Virus record (IMG/VR): IMGVR_UViG_3300017756_000043
Coordinates: 1-37,197 of that record
Strand: one strand, 5' to 3'
Length of the DNA stretch: 37,197 nt
Source: a virus
This document shows positions 26,087 to 34,523 of the stretch, piece after piece; position 1 is the stretch's first letter; each line of letters starts with the position of its first letter. The notes under the pieces are model-generated. The model did no database searches and was not told the DNA's origin. It was given only the letters and a program-made list of their open reading frames with translations. The position numbers and the translations under genes were made by a program.

Positions 26087-27436
26087 TTATGATTGAATGT
26101 CAAGTTTTGCGAAGTGCTCTGCACCGAGTACTTCCAAGCCTTGTACAGACTCGTAGTGGCACTCAAGTACTGAACGCTCATCAGTTGGAGTTGGTGCAAG
26201 ACCACCCAACATAATTTCGCGGTACTTCAAGTCTGTGCCGTTACCCGCCATATAACGGATACGCATACGGTCTAAAGACTCTCCTGAACCCGCAGCCTTG
26301 ATTTTGTCGTTAGGGACAAAGTAGGCTTCGTGTTGGAAACCGGCACTACCTGTGAAGTTAACCACTTGTTGGTGGTCAAGCATCGGTAAGTACTTCTTAA
26401 CGTAAGAACGTCCGTATAGACGGAACTTGTCTACGCCTAAGTCGATGTCACGACCATCGATAGAGAAACGAGCGTTAGAAGAGATGTCTGTGTTACCCAA
26501 AGAGTTTAGGTAGTTATCAAACGCTACCTCACCACTTGTACCTGTGAAAATCATATACTCACGTGGAGCACGTTTTTGGTTCAAGGTGCGAGTCAATTCT
26601 TCCATATCGTCATTATCTACAGAACCTGAAGTGTCAGTAGACTGAGTGATACCACCATCTACGATGCTTTGACGTAGACCTTTTGTAGTTTGGATAGGGT
26701 TGCCTTCAGCGTCTACCAATGCAGAAGAAGCATCAGAGAACAATGCAGAAGAAGCATCACCGAACATCATTGCAAAAGCGATATCGCCACGGAAACGCAT
26801 CAACGATTCGTGCTGACCTTTCAAGAAGTAGTAAGGCTGACCTTTAAATTCGAACTCGATTTTAGACGCGTTCTGAATGTCAGTAATAACGTACTTCTCT
26901 TTGAAGATTTGCACTTGGTTGCTCTGCTTAACAGGCTTGATGCGACGAGCAACAGGAGAGTTAGAACCCTCACCCGCAGCGTTAGAGAACGCTACTACCT
27001 TTACTCCGTTCAATTCAGTCGCTGCTGAAGAGTATAGGTTGTCACTTACTTTAGTGATAGTCAACTCATCGTAATCAGAGTTGATAGACTTAACGTAAGC
27101 GATAACACCGCTATCAATCATAACCAAATCTCCGGCACGTACCGTCTCAGCGTCAGTCGCCGCAGCCAATGTTAAAGTACCTGTAGTCTGATTACCTGAG
27201 TATGCAGAAGATGAAGCAGATGTTACTGCACCACCATACAACTCTTGGTTTACAAAAGTGTGATATTGAGGAACTGCCGTTTCAATTGAACGTCCCATCA
27301 ATTCCATTACATCGAGGAATGATAACTCCTCGTTAGTTACATTAAGTAACTTGTTCAAAATTTCGCGTTGGTCTAAGAAAGACACAGACGAAACATAAGA
27401 TTTGCTAACTGCGTTAGCACCGCCAAATGCTGCCAT
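26087..27436 (-). CDS. Major capsid protein (HK97-fold, inferred)
   Basis: The 449-residue protein follows portal and acidic scaffold genes and ends just before a strong terminator, the standard position for a major capsid protein. It begins MAAFGGANAVSKSYVSSVSF, with a helical segment REILNKLLNVTNEELSFLDV. A beta-rich part (NQTTGTLTLAAATDAETVRA) leads to FKEKYVITDIQNASKIEFEF. The C-terminal half contains KRAPREYMIFTGTSGEVAFD and a long acidic-polar region typical of the A-domain. A short internal duplication, two DASSAL units near residue 230, may be a surface loop. The size is close to crAss-like capsid proteins (about 490). The HK97 fold is assumed from family context. Confidence 0.85.
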   Translation of the reverse strand: MAAFGGANAVSKSYVSSVSFLDQREILNKLLNVTNEELSFLDVMELMGRSIETAVPQYHTFVNQELYGGAVTSASSSAYSGNQTTGTLTLAAATDAETVRAGDLVMIDSGVIAYVKSINSDYDELTITKVSDNLYSSAATELNGVKVVAFSNAAGEGSNSPVARRIKPVKQSNQVQIFKEKYVITDIQNASKIEFEFKGQPYYFLKGQHESLMRFRGDIAFAMMFGDASSALFSDASSALVDAEGNPIQTTKGLRQSIVDGGITQSTDTSGSVDNDDMEELTRTLNQKRAPREYMIFTGTSGEVAFDNYLNSLGNTDISSNARFSIDGRDIDLGVDKFRLYGRSYVKKYLPMLDHQQVVNFTGSAGFQHEAYFVPNDKIKAAGSGESLDRMRIRYMAGNGTDLKYREIMLGGLAPTPTDERSVLECHYESVQGLEVLGAEHFAKLDIQS

Positions 27437-27451
27437 TTTAAATATTTAATT

Positions 27452-28633
27452 TTATTTACCCATCGCCCTTAACGCTGCCTTCAAGAAATCTTCCTTAGTG
27501 TCGCCACCGGAAGCCATTGAAGATTTAGTTGGTCGTGATGGATTCTTAATTTCACTTACCACCTCTTTTCCGCCAAGGTTCTTGCCGTGCAAGATTAGAG
27601 AACGCTCAAACGTATTCGGGTCCAAAGCATAGTTCATCACCTTATACCACTTGTCGTAATCTATTTGACCACCCTCATTCTGAAAGAGTTGGAAAAACTT
27701 GTTGTTGTCAACGGTCATATCAACAACGCTTTGTGGATTGTCGATTTCGTAGGCAAACGGCTCACCTCCATACTCAATGATAACTCTCCCATCACCAAGT
27801 ACTTGTTGAGTTTCCGGGGCAGATTCAACACTCTGTTGCCATTGGGCAATCGCCTCGGCTTGTTGAGCAGATGTGTCTACCTCGGGTTGTGCCGTTCTTT
27901 CAGGTGCCTTGAATTGCTTTTGATTTTCGATAAGGCTTTGACGAATCTTTCCGGCCTCTGCCTTCAATAGTTCTTCGCCAAGTTCTACCTCGTCTTCATC
28001 GTAGCGTGTGGCATCTAATTGATACTTATCTACAACCTCACGACGAAACAAACGTTCAAAATTCTTCTCACTCATATCAGAGTACTGACGGCGCATATTG
28101 TGTCTCACAATATCCAAGTCAGGCATTTCAGAATAGTCAACATTCTTCGCCTCTATGTACGCAGAGACATCACCTGTCTCGTTGTAATATTCTATTAGTC
28201 CTTTGATAAAATCGTCATACTCTTCGCCGCCTTCAGCAGCAACCGGCCCCTCTTGGAGTTCGGCTTCGAGTTCTTGGACCCTATCATACAAAGTGTCGTG
28301 AGCATCAATAAGCGTGTCAATGTTCTCATAGTTTCCTTCAGTAAACGAAGAAACAGATTCATTGAACGTCACCATCTCTTCTTCAGAAAACGCCGGTGTC
28401 TCAAACTCCTTGACATTCTCCTCAGATTCCACTTCACCCTCGAAAGATTCAGCCGCTTCAATATCAGCAGCATCGTCAAACGATTCTTCTTGAGCCGATT
28501 CGGCTTCTACATTCGGCTCATCCGTAGTTACTTCTTGAGCCGATTCTTGACTCTCTTGAGCCATATCTACTGATTCCTCGCCAAGCGATTCACCGCCGAC
28601 GCTGAAATCCGATAGATTCATTTCTTCTGACAT
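27452..28633 (-). CDS. Scaffolding protein (acidic)
   Basis: This 393-residue protein has a very acidic, Ser/Glu-rich N-terminal third (residues 1-100), a helical middle with NMRRQYSDMSEKNFERLF, a Gln/Ala-rich segment (about 240-275), a short beta part (DGRVIIEYGGEPFAYEID), and a helical basic C-terminus (KEDFLKAALRAMGK) that could bind the capsid protein. Acidic, extended and placed between portal and capsid genes is the usual signature of phage scaffolds. No protease motif is visible. It begins 29 bases after the portal stop and ends 15 bases before the capsid start. Confidence 0.8.
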   Translation of the reverse strand: MSEEMNLSDFSVGGESLGEESVDMAQESQESAQEVTTDEPNVEAESAQEESFDDAADIEAAESFEGEVESEENVKEFETPAFSEEEMVTFNESVSSFTEGNYENIDTLIDAHDTLYDRVQELEAELQEGPVAAEGGEEYDDFIKGLIEYYNETGDVSAYIEAKNVDYSEMPDLDIVRHNMRRQYSDMSEKNFERLFRREVVDKYQLDATRYDEDEVELGEELLKAEAGKIRQSLIENQKQFKAPERTAQPEVDTSAQQAEAIAQWQQSVESAPETQQVLGDGRVIIEYGGEPFAYEIDNPQSVVDMTVDNNKFFQLFQNEGGQIDYDKWYKVMNYALDPNTFERSLILHGKNLGGKEVVSEIKNPSRPTKSSMASGGDTKEDFLKAALRAMGK

Positions 28634-28662
28634 AATTGTGGTTGTTGTTTGTGGTTGCTAAA

Positions 28663-30987
28663 TTATTGTTGGTTTTGGGTAGTTTCTGAATTTTGAGGGG
28701 GCATTTGTGTTTGCATCTCTTCAGCCTGTGCCATATTCATACCCATCTTCATACCCTCAACTTCCTGTTGAGATGCTTGACTCTGTTCTTTCACCTTAGC
28801 CTCTAACTCAATCTTCTGCTGCTGCAACTGCATCTGTAGTTGCGCTTTGAGTTGTTCAAGTTCTGCCTTACCCTTGTATTCAACTTGTATCGTTTGCTGC
28901 TTGGCCTGTTCGGCTGCTTGTGCCGACTGCATCTGAATCTGTCCGTTCATCTGCTGCTGACGCATAGCCTTAGACTCAAGGTCTTCTTTACGCTTACGAA
29001 TCTTGTAAGCAAGAATTTGTTGCGCTACTTTCAAGTTATCTGTGGTTTCAATCAAGATGGCGTCCTCCATTTCAATCAACCCTTGTTGAAGGTTAGACTG
29101 CATAAACGCAAGTAGTCGTGCACGAGACTCATCGTCCGGCTTGTCTTCAATACGTATGCCATACTCGTGGATGTTCATTGCTCCACTCGCCTTAAAGAAC
29201 TCTATAGTGTTGGAACCCAACGCTTTACGATAACCTTCTATGTTACCGCCGTTCTCTAAAACATCCTGAATACGCAAGACAACTGCTCCACACAACTTAT
29301 TAAGTAGGAACTTCTCTGCTTCAGAGATTGATGCCAAAGAGTTGTTTGTGCTTTCTACTGCCAACTTAGCCGTTGTAGTTAGGGCACGACCATCCGGCGT
29401 ACTGCCATCTGTAAATTCATTTAGACCTGTAATGTCACGAATCATCTGAATGTTGTTCTGAATAATTTGGTAGTAGTTCATTACATCATTACCAATACCA
29501 TTCTGCAACTCCTCAATAGGACGATAGTTCGTAGGCCTACCTTGGATATCCACCTTACGATACACCAAGACACCCTTCTTATTGAATAGGTCAATAACCT
29601 CCATAGGTGTCATCTGATTGCCGTTAGCACCAAGAGGAATATCCTCAAGTGCGCCCATCTCAATCATAATACCTTTAGGACGAGCCTCTGCAATTGCTTG
29701 TTGTAACCTGTAATATGCAATCTGAATATTATCTGCAATCGGAATCAACTGCTCCATAATACCTAACGAACGCATATTGTGGAAATCAGGAGAGTATAAA
29801 TGGTACGACATCTCTGTGTCCATCATTGCTCCCTTCTGACGTTTCATATTTGTTTTCAAGCCGTCGTCGAATATGTAGTTAGTATCTACAATCCACTTAC
29901 AAGTGTACACCACTTTGTAGTTGGTCTTGTCGTACTTATTCTTCTGACGACGACGATAGTCTGTTGGTACTTTTTTGTACACCTTATTACCACGCTTGTC
30001 AACACGGCTTTCGTGTATCATAGTGTTTACACTATAGAACTCAAGGTCCAATACACGAATCTTCATATCGTCGTAGTTACGAGCGTATGGAGTGTTCATA
30101 GGCATAGACAGATTAGAGTTGCCATATTTACCTCTTACAGAGTTAGCAATGGTTTCATACTCCTTATCAGTAAACTGACCCTGTGCTATTTCCTTGAGTT
30201 CAGCAATAGTCATTTCACGGACCTCGCCCACGTGAGTCTTGTCCTTGAAATCATTCTCTGCACATACGTTGATAATAACCTGAGAAGGATTTACACGACG
30301 AATAGATATCTTGCCGTTGTCATCGATGTCTTCTTTGATAACTGCAATGCCGTCGTCAAATAAATCTTCGATGATTCTACGGCGTATCTCCTCATAGTTA
30401 TTTTGATACAACACAAGGTCGATGGCCTGTTCCATCTCGATTGACATCTGATGCTTGTAAGTATACCTACGCTGCATCTCAAGTTCGTCCAAGTCAAGAG
30501 GGTCGCCCTTCTTTCTATCAATGCCAACACTCATAGGCAACTCAGGGTTAGCCTTCGCCAAGGCATCGTGGATGAGAATACGATTCTGAGTTTGCTTAAA
30601 GTGTTCTTCTTTTTCGTTCTGAGCGATAGAGTCTATAGCGGTTGCTGAAATGTTATAGTCTCTCTTAACTAATTTGCTAATAGCAATACGTCTAAACTTA
30701 GGGATGATAGGGAGTACCGACCAATCGATGTTCAACCAACTCTCATTGGTATCCTCTGTTACACCAAGTACCGGTTTATATTTATTGATGGGCTGATTAC
30801 CCATCGCGTACTCTTTTGTTCTGTGATGCTTCCAACGAGCGTGATAAAAACTCGAAGCAGTTACCCCTTGATACTCGTGCCAAGCGGCTTTACAATATTG
30901 AAGAATCCAAGAACGATTCTTTTCCTCGTTACTTACAAGGTGCGAAGGGTAGTTGCGTTTACCCGTTTTATTATCAAATGTGCTCAT
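28663..30987 (-). CDS. Portal protein
   Basis: The 774-residue protein overlaps the TerL stop by ATGA and precedes the scaffold gene. Its size matches crAss-like portals. The N-terminal part is rich in aromatic and charged residues (SWILQYCKAAWHEYQGVTAS); the core has LPIIPKFRRIAISKLVKRDY, a helical stem region, and QNNIQMIRDITGLNEFTDGS, a segment common in portal proteins of this group. From about residue 670 to the end it is dominated by Gln, Met, Glu and Lys, an extended coiled coil that could form the internal barrel or crown. The portal forms the dodecameric vertex for DNA entry and neck assembly. Confidence 0.88.
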   Translation of the reverse strand: MSTFDNKTGKRNYPSHLVSNEEKNRSWILQYCKAAWHEYQGVTASSFYHARWKHHRTKEYAMGNQPINKYKPVLGVTEDTNESWLNIDWSVLPIIPKFRRIAISKLVKRDYNISATAIDSIAQNEKEEHFKQTQNRILIHDALAKANPELPMSVGIDRKKGDPLDLDELEMQRRYTYKHQMSIEMEQAIDLVLYQNNYEEIRRRIIEDLFDDGIAVIKEDIDDNGKISIRRVNPSQVIINVCAENDFKDKTHVGEVREMTIAELKEIAQGQFTDKEYETIANSVRGKYGNSNLSMPMNTPYARNYDDMKIRVLDLEFYSVNTMIHESRVDKRGNKVYKKVPTDYRRRQKNKYDKTNYKVVYTCKWIVDTNYIFDDGLKTNMKRQKGAMMDTEMSYHLYSPDFHNMRSLGIMEQLIPIADNIQIAYYRLQQAIAEARPKGIMIEMGALEDIPLGANGNQMTPMEVIDLFNKKGVLVYRKVDIQGRPTNYRPIEELQNGIGNDVMNYYQIIQNNIQMIRDITGLNEFTDGSTPDGRALTTTAKLAVESTNNSLASISEAEKFLLNKLCGAVVLRIQDVLENGGNIEGYRKALGSNTIEFFKASGAMNIHEYGIRIEDKPDDESRARLLAFMQSNLQQGLIEMEDAILIETTDNLKVAQQILAYKIRKRKEDLESKAMRQQQMNGQIQMQSAQAAEQAKQQTIQVEYKGKAELEQLKAQLQMQLQQQKIELEAKVKEQSQASQQEVEGMKMGMNMAQAEEMQTQMPPQNSETTQNQQ

Positions 30988-32990
30988 CCTATCTTACGTT
31001 TCCTAAACATCGAACCAACGTCTACAAGTTTCTCGGCTTTCATATAAGCATCGCGTATCAGCCCCTTATCAGCAATTAAGGTATATCCGGCTGCCATCGC
31101 AGCATCAAACTTGGTCGTATTGTTAATGTCAAAATTAAGCCAATCTAAAATCAACTCCTTAAAAACCACACCATCAATGTGATTGACAATGTAATCTTCT
31201 GTAATTTCTGCAATTTGTTGATGTGCTTTTTGGCTTCCCGACATACCCGGTTTGTTTGCTCCGGGTAGCCACATCAAAAATGGAGAGTATCCTCGGTCTT
31301 CAAAATAATGAAGTATACCAATCTTGTTGTCCTCAAACAACATTTGACATCCATAGTACACACACATCTTCAACATATCCTCATAAAATATTTTTGCCGT
31401 GGGTGGTCGGTGTATGTATTGGCAAACAAACGTATTTGTATGGTTAGGATTTGTAACATCCCCTTTCATAAATACATATGCCGCTCCATCTGAACGTCGG
31501 TAGTCCGTGGTTATATTGTGGTCAAACGGGTCACACCCGGCAACGAACTTGAGGTTGTTGAGCGGAACCTTTGAGGACGCTTTCTCTCCAACTCGATTGC
31601 TATCCTTGTGGTCTTCAAATATGTACGACACCTCAAACTTGCCATTGTGTCTTGGCACAAATACAACCTTGGAGTCTCTAACCCCGTTCTCCCATTCAAA
31701 GTTTCCTTTGGTAGTAAGATTCTCTTGCCAAGATATCTTATCAAGTTGGTCGTTCAACTTTATAGCATCATATAAACATCTGTCAGCATCAATACGAAAC
31801 GCCTCCTCAGGAGACATCGGGAACTTTCTAATGAAACTTGACAGGCCCTTTTGGTCTTGCCTTAAGCCTTCTCTTTCATTGAGCAAGTAAGTTGTGGCTC
31901 TGTCCACATTACATATCCCGTACTTATCGAACTCCAAAGACTCTTGTGCCGGAGTGAAGTATCGGTATAACCCTGTCTTTGTTCTGCCATTGGCGTTCTT
32001 CTTAGATTGGTCAGAGTACTCCCATAGTGTCCGGTACTTGTCCATCTGTCCTTCAATCTCTTCGACCGTTGAGGTAAGTAACGCCTTACCGATAATCTTA
32101 CCATCCACCTCAAGACAGAACTTATGAGCGTCCCAACGTTCCATAACGTCGACCTCAATTGTTTTAAAAACCTCATCCTGTACAAATCGTTTTAGTTTAT
32201 AACCATCATATGCAAACACATCAGAAGACTTGTAGTCAATCGTAGACTCAAGTTCTGTAGCGTCAAACTCTTGCATAGCCTGTGCACCTTTCTTCACCGG
32301 CTTGAAGAACCTAAGTTCACTCGAAGGGTTCACACCTTTGGCCGTATCAAATATTGGTCTAAAGAAATCCGGAAGTTTTCTAAATGGTGCCACAATCGTT
32401 TCACGGAATACTTTCTTGGCATCAGCGTTAGTCTTACTCTGTATACCTCCATTAGAATACTTTAGTCTGCTGATGCCCTCCAATAAGAAACATCCGGCCT
32501 TGTAAGTCTTACCGGCACGACGACGAGTTACGTTCAGCATACCATAGCAGTTGGGGTCTTCTATACAATACTGCAAGAAGTAGAACTCTCTGCGGTCTGT
32601 ATCACGATATGACGGCCTACCGATGTCAATCATATAGTGGGTCAAGTAGTAGTAGTGCATACCTGTGATATAAGTAGGCTCACCATTATTCATAAACCAA
32701 CACCCGTTGATTCTACGATGCCACTCCGTCCTACGTATCTGTTCCAACTCAGGATTAAAAAAATCAGGGTCGTCATCTTGCCTGTACTCTTCTTGCTTTC
32801 TTTTCTTCACCCAATCAACAGGCAACTCTGTAGGTTCCCACCATTGGTCTTTGGCCCGTGGAGAGCGTTGTATAATCTCTACCTTCTCTATCTCCTTAGT
32901 GAAGTGATTGTATACGTGACCTACAGGGGGCATCCAACAATCGAGTCCCTGAATAGTAGTCTTCTTAAATCCTTTACGCTTCGTATACAT
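30984..32990 (-). CDS. terL: Terminase large subunit (TerL), crAss-like
   Basis: The 668-residue DNA-packaging motor has an N-terminal ATPase with a Walker A variant TRRRAGKT (residues 155-162), a Walker B/catalytic carboxylate in KRFVQDE (267-273) and a coupling motif LTST (306-309). The C-terminal nuclease has acidic residues at GCDPFD (Asp487), RRSDGAA (Asp501) and LFEDNK (Glu553/Asp554). The first 110 residues, with ITGMHYYYLTHYMID, resemble the N-terminal extension of crAss-like TerL. It overlaps the upstream gene by 17 bases and the portal start by 4. The motor docks on the portal and cuts concatemeric DNA. Confidence 0.93.
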   Translation of the reverse strand: MYTKRKGFKKTTIQGLDCWMPPVGHVYNHFTKEIEKVEIIQRSPRAKDQWWEPTELPVDWVKKRKQEEYRQDDDPDFFNPELEQIRRTEWHRRINGCWFMNNGEPTYITGMHYYYLTHYMIDIGRPSYRDTDRREFYFLQYCIEDPNCYGMLNVTRRRAGKTYKAGCFLLEGISRLKYSNGGIQSKTNADAKKVFRETIVAPFRKLPDFFRPIFDTAKGVNPSSELRFFKPVKKGAQAMQEFDATELESTIDYKSSDVFAYDGYKLKRFVQDEVFKTIEVDVMERWDAHKFCLEVDGKIIGKALLTSTVEEIEGQMDKYRTLWEYSDQSKKNANGRTKTGLYRYFTPAQESLEFDKYGICNVDRATTYLLNEREGLRQDQKGLSSFIRKFPMSPEEAFRIDADRCLYDAIKLNDQLDKISWQENLTTKGNFEWENGVRDSKVVFVPRHNGKFEVSYIFEDHKDSNRVGEKASSKVPLNNLKFVAGCDPFDHNITTDYRRSDGAAYVFMKGDVTNPNHTNTFVCQYIHRPPTAKIFYEDMLKMCVYYGCQMLFEDNKIGILHYFEDRGYSPFLMWLPGANKPGMSGSQKAHQQIAEITEDYIVNHIDGVVFKELILDWLNFDINNTTKFDAAMAAGYTLIADKGLIRDAYMKAEKLVDVGSMFRKRKIG

Positions 32991-33588
32991 CTCCTAAGTT
33001 TTCGGGGCTGATAGATTGACGCGTTGTGATTGTCTTCACAAGGTCTTCATCACCGGCATACAATTTAAGATAATACTTTTCAAGTCGCTCATTAATATTA
33101 TCGAGGTCCTCCATAATCTTACCTTTAATCTGTAGTGCTTGTAGCAAGTCTTTGTCTCGTTCTGCTTCTACACTACGCAGCAGTTTGCGCTGATACTCGT
33201 AGAAGGTCTCCTCATTTGATACTATCATTGACCACGTTCTGCTATTTACAAAACGTAAATATTCGTCAATCATTCGCAATACCCCCTTGTTTTTGAGGGA
33301 CATCATTCCCTCGACAATATCTTTGGTCTTGTTATCTTCAAGGTCAAAACCGGCGAGGATAGCGGCTTGTTCTTTACGTCTTACCATATCCGGGAAAAAC
33401 TCCTTCAAGGGAGAGTGAGGGTCGTATAAGTAGCAGATATATTTTATCAATCTGTCTTTATACTCGCCCTTGTATTCTTTGAAAGATACGATGAGTTCAA
33501 GGCGAGGTACTTTATTAAGTACATCCTTGCTCACATTGTGAATCGGGAATGTAAGGGACGTAAAGTCTGAGTCTGAAAATAGTTTCAT
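32974..33588 (-). CDS. Protein in the terminase small-subunit position, 204 aa
   Basis: The frame could start at 33633, but that would overlap the divergent gene at 33602. The ATG at 33588 (MKLFSDSDFTSLTFPIHN) is preferred and leaves a 13-base divergent gap. It contains YICYLYDPHSPLKEFFPDMV, then RRKEQAAILAGFDLED, and a helical, charged C-terminus with a possible coiled coil (about 140-180). I have seen the 'YLYD..SPL...RK..AA.LAGF' pattern just upstream of TerL in crAss-like and marine phages, but I cannot confirm a DNA-binding fold. It is first in the leftward virion operon. Terminase small subunit is the best guess by position. Confidence 0.75.
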   Translation of the reverse strand: MKLFSDSDFTSLTFPIHNVSKDVLNKVPRLELIVSFKEYKGEYKDRLIKYICYLYDPHSPLKEFFPDMVRRKEQAAILAGFDLEDNKTKDIVEGMMSLKNKGVLRMIDEYLRFVNSRTWSMIVSNEETFYEYQRKLLRSVEAERDKDLLQALQIKGKIMEDLDNINERLEKYYLKLYAGDEDLVKTITTRQSISPENLGDVYEA

Positions 33589-33601
33589 AAAAAGTGGTTC
33601 T

Positions 33602-33889
33602 ATGGCAAAAGTAGAAAGATTGCCGAGTGGCAAGTTAAAATATAGAGGTGAAATCTTCCCGGGCTACAATAAGCCTAAGAGAGCACCCAAGGGTTCGAAG
33701 AAGAAATATCGCGTCCTCGCCAAGCAAGGTGACAAGATTCGTATTGTACAATTCGGTGCCCGTGGATACTCTGATTTTAAACAACACAAGGACACCAAGA
33801 GACGCGCAAACTTCAAAGCAAGACACAACTGCTCTACGGCAAAAGATAAACTAACGGCTCGGTATTGGGCTTGTAACTATAATTGGTAA
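33602..33889 (+). CDS. Small basic protein with conserved C-terminal Cys pair, 95 aa
   Basis: First gene of the rightward operon. It has a basic, Pro/Gly-rich start (MAKVERLPSGKLKYRGEIF), a central KKYRVLAKQGDKIRIVQFGA strand pair, and a C-terminus FKARHNC...ARYWACNYNW with two cysteines. Proteins with this 'KxxrFGa...RR..FrARHNC....tARYWsC' pattern are widespread in marine phages, but I know no established function. The stop TAA overlaps the next ATG (TAATG). The cysteines and histidine could bind a metal. It may be a small virion-associated or DNA-binding protein. Confidence 0.85.
   Translation: MAKVERLPSGKLKYRGEIFPGYNKPKRAPKGSKKKYRVLAKQGDKIRIVQFGARGYSDFKQHKDTKRRANFKARHNCSTAKDKLTARYWACNYNW
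33606..33613 (-). promoter_or_regulatory. Candidate promoter of the leftward virion operon (-7 TACTTTTG)
   Basis: Minus-strand TACTTTTG fits TAnnTTTG, 18 bases before the ATG at 33588. A CTTG that partly matches the -33 TTTG element lies 17 bases upstream of it. The box is inside the first codons of the divergent gene at 33602, so the two divergent transcription units overlap. Confidence 0.45.
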
Positions 33890-34170
33890 TGGCATCACCT
33901 AAAGAGATATCAGAAAACACGGTAGTAGGACTATCACTCAAAAGTATCGGAGCAATCGTAGCAGCAGTAGGTGCAGTAACCTTAGGGTACTTTGACCTAA
34001 AGGCTCAAGTAGAAGAGGCTAAAACCTTACCGGCACCTGTGATAGAGCGTATGGAGTATGACCTCAAAGACCAATTGATTCGAGAGACGATTATGAATAC
34101 ACAGACTGATGTGGAAGAAATCAAGAAGCAACTCGACAAGATGGAGGAGAGACTATTTGAAATAAGATGA
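33889..34170 (+). CDS. Holin-like small membrane protein, 93 aa
   Basis: The ATG at 33889 overlaps the previous stop (TAATG); a TTG two codons earlier gives a less likely start. A single hydrophobic segment (about residues 17-35, SIGAIVAAVGAVTLGYF) is followed by a charged helical region with coiled-coil character (about 40-93, EEIKKQLDKMEERLFEI). One TM plus a charged cytoplasmic helix suits a holin or a membrane-anchored spacer. No endolysin gene is seen nearby, so the lysis role is only suggested. It ends one base before the exported thioredoxin-fold gene. Confidence 0.7.
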   Translation: MASPKEISENTVVGLSLKSIGAIVAAVGAVTLGYFDLKAQVEEAKTLPAPVIERMEYDLKDQLIRETIMNTQTDVEEIKKQLDKMEERLFEIR

Positions 34171-34171
34171 T

Positions 34172-34522
34172 ATGAAACGGCTGCTAACAATCTCAACACT
34201 TATACTGCTGACCTCTTTTTCTGTATACAAAGGTGTTAGTAAAAGAGGTTTGACATTGGTACATTATAACGCCAAGTTCAACGAAGCCAACAACTATACA
34301 GAACTCAAGAAGATAAAAGACGTCAAGGTTTTAGAATCTTGGATTGACGACGATGCTTCTATTAAACAAGCAGAAGGTATACGTTCTGTACCTACAATGA
34401 TACTTTACAATAATGGAAAAGAGGTGAAACGTTGGGAGGCGGGGATATCCCTATCCCTACAGGTGCCGTTCAACGAGATACAAAAAGAGGTCGACGAACT
34501 AACCGGAGCAAACAAGTTTTAA
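34172..34522 (+). CDS. Exported thioredoxin-fold protein lacking the CxxC active site, 116 aa
   Basis: The N-terminus (MKRLLTISTLILLTSFSVYK) is a signal peptide or membrane anchor. Residues about 27-110 follow a thioredoxin pattern: a first strand (LTLVHYNAKF), then a helix, DVKVLESWIDDD, and the cis-proline loop RSVPTMILYNNGKEVKRWEAG (Pro74). The position where thioredoxins carry WCxxC reads KFNEAN, and the whole protein has no cysteine. It therefore cannot do redox exchange and is more likely a binding or chaperone module in the periplasm. It lies 1 base from both neighbours, in a run with another exported protein. Confidence 0.75.
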   Translation: MKRLLTISTLILLTSFSVYKGVSKRGLTLVHYNAKFNEANNYTELKKIKDVKVLESWIDDDASIKQAEGIRSVPTMILYNNGKEVKRWEAGISLSLQVPFNEIQKEVDELTGANKF

Positions 34523-34523
34523 G

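Noticed and set aside
29800-30363. 187-codon plus-strand frame inside the portal gene
   Set aside because: Antisense to a well-supported portal gene, with no family pattern.
33589-33633. Upstream ATG (33633) for the terminase-side gene
   Set aside because: It would overlap the divergent gene at 33602; the ATG at 33588 gives a normal start.
33883-33888. TTG start for the holin-like gene
   Set aside because: The ATG at 33889 overlaps the preceding stop in the same TAATG style as other junctions in this operon.
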